A stretch of 64,000 bases of DNA from Taenia hydatigena (taxonomy: Eukaryota; Platyhelminthes; Cestoda; Cyclophyllidea; Taeniidae): assembly GCA_036345935.2 (NCBI GenBank), contig JADWOT020000002.1, positions 8,986,655 through 9,050,654 on the forward strand, in the 5' to 3' direction. A program made the position numbers and the translations under genes. The notes beneath the pieces were generated by a model. The model had not been told where the DNA came from, ran no database searches, and saw nothing but the letters and a program-made list of their open reading frames with translations. Every line of letters begins with the position of its first letter. The first letter of the stretch is position 1. Positions 12,081 to 24,795 of the stretch are shown piece after piece.

Positions 12081-12400
12081 GTTATGAGGTTTCCCTCCCA
12101 GATGGCACCGCATCTTTCAACCTTATGTAAAAGGTAGTGGCATGATGGTTTTAGCCGGCTGGGTTTGTATGAGCATTATAACTCTCATGTTGGGAAGCAC
12201 TGCACGAGTTCTGCAGGTGCTAAATTCTACTATCGCTCTTCCGTTCGTTGTCTAACTGGCGGAACAAATCAGGGTGGTGTAGCACTAGTTTGAGGTCGTT
12301 GCTTTGTTTTCGCTAAGTATAATGCCCTCATCTTCAATAAATTAGTGGTCGGTCTCACTGCCATTCAACACTTCGCTAATGTGTCGCAACGCGATACCAT
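12080..12400 (-). repeat. Dispersed repeat T, minus-oriented copy (partner 42530-42870)
   Basis: The reverse complement of this interval aligns with 42530-42870. The best part is about 12220-12310 against 42625-42720, where both carry ttgttccgccagt. Matching continues through a ctcgtg…cc patch and an atgccactacct patch. Divergence is substantial, with small indels, so this is an old repeat. No coding signature is shared: the plus frame at 42566-42811 in the partner is not maintained here. Confidence 0.7.
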
Positions 12401-13330
12401 TCCGCAAATTATGTTAATCAAGAATAGTAGAGGATTGGATTTCAAAGCTCGTTGCACTTGCATTCAATTTTAACGCAGCCCACTAGCATTTGACGCTGCC
12501 AAGTAATACGTTGTTGCACTTTCAATGCAAGTGTAATGGTTGGCTTCTTAGGATGTCTTGGTAGGTTATGTGGACGTGCTGGTTAAGTAATAAGGTAAAG
12601 ACTCCTCTGGTAATTTGGGATGATAGTCTTCAATATCCAATATGCTAGTCCATTACTCATAAATTAGGTTGCACCTCGATTGTGCGAAAACTCTGCGCGA
12701 TGGAGCCGGATCGACAACTGAGTACGTGGTTATTTGCTCCCAATCACTGCCTGGCACGTCTAAGTGCAAAGGCGATTATTGGAATCGGGTCGATTGCAGA
12801 TTCCTTAGTGTCTAACCACGCTGCAGAATTGGAATCCATTTAGGTGGTGACCATAATGGTCCGACCGGAATCATCCTATGAGTAAGATGCTGCCTGTAAG
12901 GCAATCATTACAAATGCTTGCGTTGGTTTTTCCTTTCCTCTTCCAAAGGTATTTGTTTGCTGTATGAAATGAAGTCCGTATATAACCCCACCATATTGTC
13001 GCCTAATATCTCTTAAACCCTGGTGCATGTGAAATGACCGAGAAATGATGTATACTTGTGACAATTAATGGCCGTAGTAATTGTGATGCATGTGTGAGGA
13101 ATTTTTCGTCACTGCTTGAGGAGGAGGAGATTACATGGCATTTGCCTCACTAGTAGCGGATGATATGCACGAGGTGATGAGAATCTGTCAGACACTACCA
13201 ATGTCCAGCGTCATCAAACCTTGCTCAATTTCCGTCGCACGTGCACACTTAGACGTCATTTTTCTTGCAAGCTGCTAATGTAGTGTGAAATTAGAAATAA
13301 TATTATGTTGGAACCTTTCTCATCACTACG
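12400..13330. other. No gene recognised
   Basis: Only short frames occur, for example 13064-12876 on the minus strand, without domain motifs or supporting splice sites. A purine-rich GAG/GGA stretch at about 13110-13125 is the only compositional feature. Confidence 0.4.
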
Positions 13331-14130
13331 CCTTATCAGAAACTGCTGTCCAAAAATATGTAGCATGATTTGGGACATGCAATAATTGAATTGAATGGAC
13401 GGTCAGGGATTCCCCACCATCCCACAGTTCCATAAAACCTTTTATCCAAGAATACGATGCGTGCTGTAGCATGAGTGGAGAGAAGAAAATATGGTGACCG
13501 AATGTGTACTTGTGTGTGCAAAATATGCATGAGGAATAGGGCTTAATGAAGTCAAGGGTATTTTGCAAGTGAAAACGCAGAAATTTGTTGATTAGTCGAA
13601 TGAAGCTTGTTATAACTTAATTATGAAAGCGAGAGAGCTGGAGCTGGTGGGCGATGGATGTGTAAGTGGCGAGGATTTGTTAAAAGAGTTGTTAAATGGA
13701 ATTTGGAAGGGGAGGTGGTGTCACATGTAAATATATATGAATATATGTGTGGGGCCAAAAATAACGGTAGTAGTGTTGGGTTCTAGAAGTGAATTGGTAT
13801 AATGGTTGTATACGTGTGCGTCACATGCATGTGGCGGCGTGGTAAAATGCAGGACTAATGATGTGGAACGACATAATAGCAAGGAAACGGTAAACTTTTA
13901 GCAGACAATTATCTGATTTGTTTGCGATATGGCAACAGTAAGAAAATTAGAAATTCATAAAATGTATGAATTTGCGAATGTAAGAAGGATGGAGGGAAGG
14001 GTCTTTACTAAAGGCCACGATTAGTAGTGGTTGTGAGATGGAAGGGGTAGTAGGAGCAGAATGACTATAACATGCACTTAGTAGGCGCATGCAAATGAGG
14101 AGATGGGTCGGTGTGGAGGAAGGAAATTGC
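13330..14130 (-). repeat. Dispersed repeat R, minus-oriented copy
   Basis: Read on the minus strand, this interval follows the order of 33020-33710: first the pyrimidine-rich part with ccatccttc and catttta strings, then a tctagaa…cctaacact-like block, then the region with tcatgctac / ttatgctgc. It is one of four copies (with 20578-20795, 32830-33710 and 40070-40565). No copy keeps an open frame, and I see no terminal repeats or target-site duplications. Confidence 0.65.
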
Positions 14131-14149
14131 AAAGGTATAGGTAGCTAAC

Positions 14150-17100
14150 CATAACTGCTACTACTTGGAGTTTGTGACTAGGAGAGTGGAAGAGCAGGCA
14201 TAATGAGGATGAATGAAAGGGTGGAATAAAGTAAACAAAAATAAGAATTTGCGTAAGGAATGCGTTGGGAATTGTGTGTGTATAATAAGGTTGGGTTTTC
14301 GAAAATCATATTTTGTTTGGTGATCTTACGTCGCGTATTATCATTCACAACAAGGCTTTTTTACGTACTGGCTGTAGTCTTTCCAGCAATGTCAAAGAAA
14401 AGGGTGCTCACAGATACGAGGCAGTTTTACCTGTTCTTTCTTTGTAAATCTGCTCCTTTGAAGGAGGAAGATAAGGCAAGGCGGCTGAAGAAGGAAAGAT
14501 TAATGCCTTGGCGACCAATACCTCAGCCTTGTGGAATATTTAATGACAATTATAAATCTATGAATCGTGTTTTGGTCACCTCGAATAATGTGACAATTAA
14601 CTGAGAACGTGTTTTAGGGCGTTCGTGTGCTGCACGTGCGCAATCGACAAACCCACTCCTGACTACACAGCCCAATATGTAGATTAAATTATTAATGGCT
14701 CTAAGCTGCATGCCTTTATTCACTCTTCATCTTCTCTAGCATTCCTTAGAACGGAGATTGCTGTGGAGACCTAAGTTTTATAATTTGGATTGTCAAAAAA
14801 TATTAATTTGCGTGCTTCTTTTCTATCTCTACTTTCCACTCTCCTCCTCGCCCTCCACAACCTCCCATCCACTAAGAGCATACCTTTATTTAATTGATGA
14901 AGGGACTCCTTTTCCTCCCTTACATTGTTTCATGTGAAAGGGGAACGCAAAACGTTAGGTCTCTCAGACATCATCAACATTCGGGAAAGTGGCTAAACAA
15001 AAAGGTGTAAAATCAAACCGTTAAGTTATAATTAGCAGGCTTTTGGCGGACTGGTGAATATATAGACAGTTGAGCATTTGGACGCCACACTTCATTACAT
15101 CAACACTCATGGCAGATTTACTTCTGCGTAGATAGAAAGGCATGGCGGAAAAAGGAAAAGAAATTGAAAATTAGTACTTCGCGATATCGAGGTGGACAAC
15201 GATACATCCTGTCGGTATAAATTAACCGGATGTCCTCCCCCAAACCTTCTCAATTTCTTAGTGTCAGCAGGGTTTGTCATCCTATTTGTCAATAACCGGC
15301 AGCACTGCCAACACAAAACTCCACACACCGACTGTATTGCCTGGCTCCATAGCCAGTAGCTTCAAATGTGATTGGAATGATTATGGTTGTGACAACAAAT
15401 CACCCTATGTGTAAGCCATAGGCCTTAGCCAATTGGGAGGCTTCGTAACCCTGAAAGAACTGGACTCGGTAATAAAAGGGAAGAGGCGGTTGTTTCTAGA
15501 GCGTCCACGCCTTAGTGGCAAATCTTCTCGAACCAAAACTAAATTTACTGTGGTAGATAAATGCTGAAATGCGTATATCCACGTCGCGGGCCTTTAAAGT
15601 CCCATGGAATGAGTAGAGCGAATTGTCATTCTACTTCTTTTGCTAATCTCTATGTCTTATTCCCTTTTAACTGTAACAAGCTAGGCAGGAAGTAGACAAG
15701 CAGAACGAGATCATGTGAATTGGCGACCCCGAGCCTTGCACTACCATCGCGCATACATGCGATAACCTGGACCAAAGCGGCGCATTCTTGATGAGGTGAC
15801 AAAACCAGGGATATGGGCGTAGTGTGGTCATCGACATTCATTCTCCACTCACCGCTTATCTTTCTTCTTTCAACTTTTCAATCGAGGTATGCATTGCATA
15901 GCTACTTCAAATGAGTGTTAGCTTACTCGAGTACAATAAGAGCAGGGCTAGCATTTGAGCTCGAAGAAGGTTGACACAATCCTTTACATTTGCGTATTTG
16001 TTAAATATCGGGATAAAGAGAATCGAAAGTGTAAATGCTACCATTACATCCAGCTTGTATCACATCTGACCTTATCTTGCTTGCCAATAAGCCGTGCGTA
16101 ATTTTGATCGCACTTCGAGTGCTCCGTAAAGTGGCAAAATTATCGAGATTTGTCAAGTGCATTAATGCGTTACTTAGGAGAAGCATATACCTTGGTGTTC
16201 GCTTCCTTTGTTTTTCAGGACAAAAACCATGACACGTAGAATTTTCCTTATTCTTGGAATCTACTGGAATCCGTTTTTCAATGTCTTTTACAAACATTAT
16301 TATTAAACCATCCACCATGCACCGCATGGGTTGCCCAGCGATACTTACTTTGGCAATGGCTACATCAAGCTAAGGTTAAACAATTTGCCACTCATCAATC
16401 CAATTCCAAGCATAATGTCTCATCACTTGTTCTGCTAAATGGCGCTAAAAGTAGAGCTTTGGCAGTCATGCCCACCCGTATTTCACACATGCTTCACTGT
16501 TATGTTAGTCCTTATACAGCTGCCTATCTCAGCGATCGGATAATATTTAAAATGCTGCTTAGAAGAATCTTTCGTCTTTATCGATGACAAGGTTTGTCAT
16601 ACTGATTTCCAGTACTTTGTTTATAATTTGTGCCGATCATCAAGCGATACCTGTAAATTGATTGGACGAGAGAGCCAGATGGGCTACGGGCACCACAATA
16701 TTTATCAGAAGCGCAATAACCATTACACTAAGATATACACAGGAAGATGTCAGATGAGACTAGGCTAGGCGTTCTGGCACTAAAATTGATGGAAATGGGA
16801 TGCACGTTTGATCCACAATGTGGTTTTTAAAGGGAAACTCAAGGATTCCGTATGCTATTACACCACCAACAGTGCAGTAAAGCAATGATTCAATTCACGG
16901 CGCAGTATGCCAACGAGCCTATGATAAAGGCGCTATAAAATTGGTTGTTTTAGCTGGTACAGTACCTCAATAACGCTTACATACGGTGATGCATCGCACT
17001 CATCTACCATGGATAAAGTGCGATGATCAAATTCTATCGAAGGTTAGATAGATGTGCTGGAAGCCGTTAAGCATAATAGCTAAATACAAGCATGACATTT

Positions 17101-18600
17101 GAAGCCATTGACGTTCAAGGTGCAGGTGCTGTTATCGTAGCAAATCATGCCTTGTTAAGCGAAAGACTAACCTACCCGGCTAACACGTTTTACCTCAAAG
17201 CAGCTAGGGCGCTATTTATAAAGTTGCCAATAACGGGTCTCGTGCATTTGTTAATAGATCATCGTGCGATAATTAACAAAATTCTCGTTAGATGATGAAC
17301 AAAACTGTTGGGTATCTGCTCGTTTGGAAGGATTCAGCCGTAGGGCATTGATGAAATGGTTATCCGCAATAAGAAATTCAAAGTATCAAGATATCAATAT
17401 TTAGGATTTAACTCTCATGATAATAATTCTGCAACTCATGGCACTGGACACCTGTTCAGTGTCGACGCTTTTCTCAAACATTTGCCGTGTGAGCCTTTGC
17501 AGACGCTGGTGAGCTGGCGTGACATCTTATGTAACAGCAACATTAGGTTTAACCAAACAATCATTCCTTATTTTAGGCAAATGTGGTATGCTACCCATCC
17601 CATGTAGGGTCTAGGAACGAGAATTTTGCGCCATCAGGGAAGAAGGCTTTCACGAATCCGCCCGATTTATGTACCAGTTATAGCATTTTAAAGCATAGTT
17701 CTCACCGGATTTATAACTGGCTGATTTTTTTACGTAACATAATATGAACGCATTAGAAAATGATTAGAAATAAACATGTTTCTCTAGCCTTGTGTAGCTG
17801 CTACCCGCCCATCCTCCTCTAGGTGGGTCATGATTGACCTGTGGACTGTCAATCATTTGTTTCAATTATAAGTTATAAGCATTATGTCGGTGAAAGTTTA
17901 CATGCAATACCAATGACGTCAGAATGGTTTTTCTCTGCAATTATACTAATGATGAATCTAGAGATAAGTCGTTTCAAAAATAAGGTCCACCATCTCTTCC
18001 AAAATGAGCGTTTTACAAAAAACAGCAAAATTTACTGGCCTTCGTGAATTTTGCTTTAAGTGTGCGGAAATGAGTTCCTTTTCTTTGATTTTTAAACGAG
18101 AGCCTTAACTACTGTTCATTAAAGCCGACGAACGCTTTAATCATGAATAGCGGTAAGGCGGTGGTCGCGATGTAGTAACACTTTTTGGATAAAATGGAGA
18201 AATGGTGTCGGAGGCAGAGGGGAATGGTTTATCCGAAGGCAACTTCATCCACTGTTGCAGCCGGGGTTCAACTGTCACTAGCAAGAATGGATACAGCGAA
18301 ATCGGGTTAGGCTCAGACGCATTCACTATTGAAATCCCAAAGAATGATACACTGGCCCCATTAAGTGCCTAGAAGAAAATACATGCAGCTGTCCCCACTT
18401 TTGTCCATACTTGCTTTTATTTAGGAACCGAAATTGTGGATCAATTGTGTGAAGGCGTAGCGCATGCACCGATCTGATATCATAGAGTTGGCCAGACCTC
18501 CCTCTCACGAAGCACGTAAGCATTTGTTGGTCAGGCTATGAATGCCCTTACTGATGCAAATATTTATCTGTTGATGGCTGCGTAGCATGCTCGCAGTGGC
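14150..18600. other. 4.4 kb without a recognised gene
   Basis: Unassigned frames are 14260-14604 (114 codons, plus, lysine-rich near the end), 15107-15328 (minus), 16001-16327 (108 codons, minus), 17092-17295 and 17356-17607 (plus). None shows a family motif, and none is flanked by convincing splice sites that would join it to a neighbour. A pyrimidine-rich patch at 14820-14870 resembles the 5' part of repeat R. I found no second copy of the rest. Confidence 0.4.
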
Positions 18601-18643
18601 AACAAAGTCATGCGATTTCCTAGGCCCTCTTCATTCGCCGCTT

Positions 18644-18725
18644 ATTTCCTCCCGCGCAAAGCATTCTACAAAGCATTCTGTGCAGTAGAGGCGCATTTCT
18701 GCATCCACACTCATTTGAGTTACAG
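18644..18725 (+). repeat. Short, strongly conserved element U, plus copy (partner 47056-47136, inverted)
   Basis: About 77 bases starting at tttcctcccgcgcaaag match the reverse complement of 47056-47136 with only about six differences and no indels. The flanks fall away abruptly to weak similarity. This is far tighter than the other old repeat pairs here. The frame FLPRKAFYKAFCAVEAH is shared in translation (FLPHKAFYKAICAVEAH in the partner), but with so few nucleotide changes this does not prove coding. It could be a recent short mobile element, a conserved exon fragment or an RNA element. Confidence 0.75.
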
Positions 18726-18739
18726 CAACAAGCAGATTA

Positions 18740-19320
18740 ATCCACCAAACAAAAACTCTCGAGGCTCTGGGACCAGGAAAGTTATTGATACGGCTCCTAC
18801 ACCCTTTCTATGACTTAAAGAAAATCACTATAGCCAGCCTCCTTATAGATCAGCTAAAAACGGTAGATTAAAATCAAAACCTACAGTTTTTTATGAGTTA
18901 TGTGAATTCTTTAAACGAAAATAAGGTGTGCATTCATATGATCCTCCACTTGCTAGCCTCCTAAACATATCAGCAGCGCAATCAAAAATGGATGTGGAAA
19001 CCGGTTTTTGCATGTGTAAAGCAAGAACTCAGCCATAGTCGTTGTTAGCAGCTCTTTACGCTTTAGCGAAACCTTTTTATTAGGGAGATTCACCGATACC
19101 AGCTACCGGTTTCATTACAATGGTCAGTACAAAAGTACATCAAGGCAAATGAGTATCGAAAATAACCCCTGCAAGAAAATAGCCACGTATGTAGATTAAT
19201 CATGCCGATATAGTATAATAATTATGGTGACACCTCGGGGGTAATGTCAGCAATAAGTATTCCAGTAATGATGTGAAGTATGTGACGTGCCAACTATTAA
19301 TTGGTTGCTTCATAAAAATC
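18740..19320. other. No gene recognised
   Basis: No frame longer than chance, no repeat partner and no RNA gene is visible in this stretch. Confidence 0.4.
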
Positions 19321-19322
19321 AC

Positions 19323-19700
19323 TCAGCATTTGGAGAAAAAGAGGAGGAGGAGTGGAAGAGATGTGGGGTGCGGTCCAATGCGGTGGAAGTGGTGAGGACG
19401 ATGGCCTGCCACCCGATTGGCTCTATATATTGCCAAAGGCGTTGCGCGCTTAAAGTACGATGAGGGTGATTTGTTCTCCACGGAGCATTCTTTGCTTATC
19501 ATGGAGAAATGAGTGGACGGCACAGGGCACCAGTTTTGTAGGCTAGCCTTGTCACTTAGCACGGTGCTTCTGTGAGTTGAATTAGTCGGCGTGCAACTCC
19601 TAGTTGCAGGAGAATTTTCAACGTCATCACCAGCCTGTAACGGTTGCTTTCTGACGGTAGAAATGATGGCAAGGAGGAATGGGGTTGTATATCTTGACAC
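19323..19700 (-). other. Minus-strand open frame within dispersed repeat S (partner 33920-34230, plus)
   Basis: A 125-codon frame reads from 19700 down to 19323. It is rich in Ser, Thr, Pro and basic residues, with a short hydrophobic start (TPFLLAIISTV). The plus-strand sequence at 33920-34230 is a diverged homologue. In matching frame it keeps TVLSDKAS, a KS-S-SSYF patch and ATPLA, but contains several stops. Retention of amino-acid patches hints that the ancestor was coding, possibly an exon of an unidentified membrane or secreted protein. I cannot name a family. A repeat that is merely open in this copy is equally possible. Confidence 0.35.
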
Positions 19701-19904
19701 AATTTAGTTTATGAGAGATGCTGAATAGCCCACTTCGTCATCGAGACGGATCGGGTGAGGAGTTTTTCTCCTTATATTTAGAATCAGTTTTGTAAGTTAT
19801 AGTATGCAATCCATCCTTTGTTTTGCCAATTCAAACTTAAATGCACTGATGAGTCGCAATGAAAGGGAAGTGTGGATACACTTGCGAATACGCTGTCAGC
19901 CACT

Positions 19905-20186
19905 TTAAACTGGCTCTTCAGTATTGCGAGGGTATCGGCCTATTGGTGTGCACACACGCTCGACACTTGAAGCGTTGATGTGTTGTGGAGGCAAAAGCAG
20001 GGGTGCCACCGAACTGAACTCTGCAGATGTGTTTTGGTAGTAGACCTCTGATCTTGAATCTACCCACTCATCATTCAACGCCTGCGTATTGGTTGTTGTC
20101 GTGCGCATCATTCCTCGTACAAACATCACTGGATTAGACCGTCTGATAGCTTTCAAATGAATTGTAAAAGAGATATGAAGGCGATT
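19905..20186 (-). CDS. Candidate minus-strand exon, function unknown
   Basis: On the minus strand a strong pyrimidine tract ending in CAG lies directly before 20186. From there 93 codons are open to a TAA at 19907-19905. The predicted piece is hydrophilic and rich in Asn, Thr and Ser, with patches such as LNDEWVDSRSEVYYQN. No domain is recognised. It lies 5' of the 19700-19323 frame on the same strand, and another unassigned minus frame (20505-20284) precedes it, so all three could belong to one gene. I could not find a donor and acceptor set with matching phases. Exon-like rather than proven. Confidence 0.3.
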   Translation of the reverse strand, partial: NRLHISFTIHLKAIRRSNPVMFVRGMMRTTTTNTQALNDEWVDSRSEVYYQNTSAEFSSVAPLLLPPQHINASSVERVCTPIGRYPRNTEEPV

Positions 20187-20577
20187 CTGTGAAGGAGTGG
20201 GGAAGGGCATAGGGCTGGTAACTCTAGCACTTCATAAGGTCAGACTGTCAGGGCGAGACAAGATCCAATTGATTTTGCGATCCTTAATGAATCTGGAATA
20301 AGGTGTGTGCACACATGCATTTATTTATAGTTTGATCCGAAAATGTTCCCTTTGACGCAGCATCGTTAGCGTGATAGCCTATTTCTCTCTCAAAATTATG
20401 ATTCTCTGCACACAACTGCGCCCAAGCATGAGTACTCTTCTTCAACTGCATAGGCACAGTGACAATTTTAGGAGTGGTTTTGCTATTGTCACTACTCCTC
20501 GTCACATTAAATTAACAAATGGTGGGAGACCACATTCCTACGAAAATCTGTAGCAATTACAGTGAGAGAAAAATTTC

Positions 20578-20795
20578 GTTTTGTAGCGATGCCATTGCCA
20601 TTCTCCTCCTTCTCATCTACCTATCCACGCATTTGCATGCACTTACTTAGTACACCTTTTAGTCAACCCGCTTCCTACCAATTCTTCTATCTCTCTCCCA
20701 CCACCACTTATAATCTTTTGATAGAAGCCCTTCTTCCCTCATCCATACAATCATTCATTCATTTTATCCACTTCCTCTCAACTTTTTAGCCATTA
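20578..20795 (+). repeat. Dispersed repeat R, partial plus copy (5' part)
   Basis: This matches 33000-33215 in the same orientation. Shared features are a gccattgccattc start, a gcatgcac patch, a ccaccaccactta patch and a cattcattcattttatccact run. Only the 5' part of the family is present. The plus frame 20562-20789 is carried by this pyrimidine-rich sequence and is not conserved. Confidence 0.7.
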
Positions 20796-20799
20796 TACG

Positions 20800-23700
20800 A
20801 AGGATATTTCGAGTACGTGTTTGGTCATGACCAATCATTTGTGATGGCAGTTGGACAGGTACGACGCCTCATAAAGGTGGTGTGACGACCTACTTATGAG
20901 ATCAATCTCCTTCTTCGCATAAGCACTGCTATACAGCAGCCATTGTGGAGCTGGTTTTTGCTTGGCAAGACTGGCCGGCTGGTTGACAGCAGGAGCTTTG
21001 ATTAAGATATCTACCTCGGTACGTTGCACATATTATGAGTGTAAACAGCACTATATGCAGCGCAAATAGACTCCGTGTACCGCCTATGCTGTGTCTTAGG
21101 CCTGTGCATCAGTTCTGGGCGGGAATTATGTTCTCGTAATGAGTAAGATCTGCTTAAGTCGAAGCGAGGCATTCAAGGCAGCTTCAAGACTCGCGCAACT
21201 GCCCAACTTACTCACTTGTTCAGCAAAACCTTGGTGGTATGCAGCATTAGAACCACATTTTGCTTTAGTTCTAATGCATAATTGCTGCTTTCGGACGAGC
21301 GATTTCTCCTCTTTAAACTACTATGGAGTGCCAATAGTAAAATTACTATTACGTTTCTGATAGCTACCCTTCTTACTGAGTGAGATCATGGTCGTACAAG
21401 GTAAGAGTTGACTTACTGCTGCGTGCGACCGCATGGTGTATGTCCATTGTGCCCAACCTCTGCCAGTAGCTGTGAGAATTAGCACGATTAGAAATATACT
21501 TACGTTTTATTCCTTCGCTTAAAATAATTTCCTTAGGATTGTAGCGATGTTACCTCGTTAGTAAAAGCTTTGCTTATTGGGCCTGCAGCTATGCATCATG
21601 GCCGATATTGAGATAGGAATTACAACAGACAGGTCGTACAGTTTGATGGAGTATTTAGACGGAGGACATATCTCAGTTGTCATTGGTGGTACGGCTTTCC
21701 TCATAGCATTCCGCATCACCCATCTCTGAGGAATCCAAAGAAAGAACAGATCTTTCACATATCTGAAGGCAGTATTACCTGCCATTACGTTTCCTTACCA
21801 TCGCTACGCAGCCCATGCTGAAATTCTTGCCTTAATAAATATTTGCTCATAAAGCCAAATTGTTTTTTAACCTCAGATGTTTGGAAACAAAGTGATAAAC
21901 ATTCTTTATGCTGGGAAGGTGGTATCGCTAGAGATGAGTGATGAACTTAGGGGGGCTGGGAAAAGGAAGGAGAAGGATTGAAATAACTCTTGTAAGAGAA
22001 AATGAAGGGATTGTAGGTGCAGGAAAGTGCTGGTCATTGTGCCTTAACCACGCAGCTAAATATGCCAATGATGATAAAAGACGATCCCTCAACACTGAAA
22101 GATTGATTGCACCTAGGTTTTACGAAATCAGTATTAATAGGAAAGAATAATTTTGAGCTGCTCTAAATAGATTTTCGTTGATGCGTAGAGACGTTGAAGT
22201 AAGGGCTATTTTTAAATGCCATCTTAGCAATGAAGAAGTGCAAATAAAATGATAGAGGTTGTGATTCTAAACGATGATGCAATCGAATCAAGCCTAATCA
22301 TATCACAGAACTCATAGTTTAGTTTTAACCCCTTTGCGCAGCATTCTAAGAAGGCGTAACTTACGGCGGCAATGTTGAACAGCCCAAAACGTGGTTTCCA
22401 TGATTTGAATTTGAGGACTAAATACCGAAATACTTGCATGTTTTGAAAGCTTTTCAAGCCCAGTGGCGTGGAATACTGACTAGCCATTCAATGCAAGAAC
22501 CCAAAGCAATCGCATATTAAGTGGCATCGCATGATATCACCTTAAGTAGTCACCACCGCATATCCAGGAATGCACTCCGAGGTTACGCATTCGTTTGGCC
22601 CAGAAGACTAATCATGCTTTTCATGCATTTGTGCGCTGCACTAACAAAAAGCGAATAAGCACCCGTAACCCCTCCCTGATCAAGATTCGATGATAAAAGT
22701 AAGCTTAAAGATACGCAAAAAAAGGTTTTGTAGGACAAGTTTTTATTAGTAGCTCGATTCGCGCAGTTTTCATACCAAACACTGCGAGGTCTCATGCTAT
22801 TGCAAATGCAGCTTACCCAGGACTTTTTCAAAGGCGGTCACGAGGATCAGCAGCATGTCTTTCGTTCAAAAGCAAAACTTACCCAGAACAGAAACAAAAA
22901 TTAGTATAAACAGATCAAATAACTGCTATATGAAAATTAAATTATGTTTTGTGCAACAATTTCTGCATGAGCAATCGGTAGTTCATGTTGGTTATGGGTA
23001 CCTGGCTGCCAAACAGAACAGAGGCTTAGCAAACTAAGGTCGGATGTCGAAAGAGGTATCTAAACGACGCAGACACACTGATTTGAGCGCAGATTCCGAT
23101 TTTGACAAAGGAACAATGCAGTTGCATCATAAAAATTGTTGCAGAGGGGTGCAGTGACCTTGCCGGGGATAAAGTAAACGGTTTTATTCTGCTTTTATGA
23201 TTACGCTAAATGACATTCGAGGCTGTTATGTGGCATCTGAATCATCGTTGCTCTACACGATTAAATCTTGTGCACTACCACCTCCTAACCTAATGGTCAG
23301 CGGTTCCTAATGGAACCGCATGTAGATACGTCAATGCAAATAGACTGGGACAACTTCATTGCAGGAAAAATGCTACGAGGTTATTTGTAATAAACTGTTT
23401 ACAAAATCAACGCGCTGACGACTATGTGTAGGCAAGAAAAACAAGCATATATTACGCATGATAACCGAAGAGTGTGCGGTAATGTTAGCGCTTTTAGTCA
23501 ACACTACACCAAACTTAACCACGGGAGAGCAAGCAAAATCACGTCTTTAGGGGCAATCCATGAGAATATAAGACCTCCAAGGACGTTCGAGACCTCATTG
23601 GATCATGTCGTCGTTTGTAAACTTATGCATTCCTTTTGGTGATTTAATGCCAAAGACACATCAGACAAAGTTGAGGTGGAAAACAATCTCATTTTGAAAT

Positions 23701-24480
23701 GCCAGAAGTATTTACTCTCCTCTAATCCTAGAAGTCGGTGCTCACTAAACTATGCGACACACTGACACACATAGAAGCAACTGATTACATGAATGTTCAG
23801 CTGCACGAATGTACAGGCATTAGTTAGATGGAGGGTGTGAGTTTAAATTAGGTATAATCTGAACGATAAAAATCTGCATTCGCAAGTCAATTGTTCATCT
23901 TGAGCACATTTTGGAGCTAAGCAAATTAATTATTTCTTCATACATGGCGAATTCGACTTACTCGAGCCCATGAAGGTGGCAAAATGGATTGGAAAAATCG
24001 CAGCATTGCTTTCTAAGGATGCTCTGAAACGGTAGACAGATCGGCATCCTAAACACGCGAATGAGAACTGTTGCCACGATCACAGCATCATTTTTCGCTC
24101 GGCTTATATTCGTTTCACTCTAAAAGTTTTCATGCTAGCTTGTTTTATTTTAGCATTTGTGAGGTCACTTAGCAACGCGTCTTAAATGATTGAATCTTCA
24201 ATCATTTCGTCCATGAGGGCAATTCAGCAAGTGTTGGCGACTCTAGAATGCATGCGAACCCTCCTTTCTGTACATAGGCTACTTTGGTATTTGTTACAGC
24301 ACTGCTTTAGTGGCGATAACCATATTTAATAAACAATGTTGCATTGAGTCCAAAAGTTTACTAACGCAAATTAAAATTTGGCATGGTATTATTCGAACAA
24401 AATTTGCCGCATCTGTTTTAATGGTTGTAACCCTGCTCTAATCTCCCGAACTAGATACCGATTCATTTCTTCCTCTTATA
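20800..24480. other. 3.7 kb without a recognised gene
   Basis: Several unrelated small frames are present: 21139-21360 plus, 21785-21558 minus, 22487-22224 minus, 23424-23642 plus. None has a secure domain or splice context. At 24184-24207 there is a perfect 11-bp inverted repeat around a 2-base centre (tgattgaa / ttcaatca). No repeat partner for this stretch was noticed in the window. Confidence 0.4.
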
Positions 24481-24481
24481 G

Positions 24482-24661
24482 AAGTTGCAAATGGTAGCTG
24501 GTTCTTCGGGCGGTGATACTACCCCAATTACTCTGTCTCAAGCAGTAGACTCCAATAGCTCCAGGTTGCTGGACAAATACTGCTGTTCTTGGGCCCATCA
24601 TTGTCTCTCTTGTATGATGAGACGTGCAGAGAACATGTTATTCATTGCATTTTACAGCTAG
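24482..24661 (+). other. Weak candidate exon upstream of the ankyrin exon
   Basis: After a TAG acceptor at 24479-24481 with a fair pyrimidine tract (tttcttcctctta), 59 codons are open to a stop at 24659-24661. One patch, DTTPITLSQAVDSNSSRLLD, has the spacing of a degenerate ankyrin repeat (TPL…A…LLD). A possible donor at 24609 leaves phase 1, which does not fit the phase 0 acceptor of the ankyrin exon. Support is therefore only positional and by resemblance. Confidence 0.2.
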
Positions 24662-24795
24662 CCAAGCGCTTCGATTGCTAAGCAATAGCATTCGCATCCA
24701 TAAGTCTGGGTTTCAAAATTTGTATGAAAACGTTACTGTTTTGACATGAGCAACACTAAAAATACATCACACTCGACTGTACTTCACCTTTCCAG

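Noticed and set aside
20304..20315. Palindrome tgtgtgcacaca
   Set aside because: Short self-complementary CA/TG run; expected by chance at this composition.
21558..21785. Minus frame with a faint resemblance to a guanylate cyclase catalytic start (AVPP…, IKLYDLS…, SISAM)
   Set aside because: The diagnostic F-S-D-I-V-G-F core is absent and spacing is off; resemblance is too weak.
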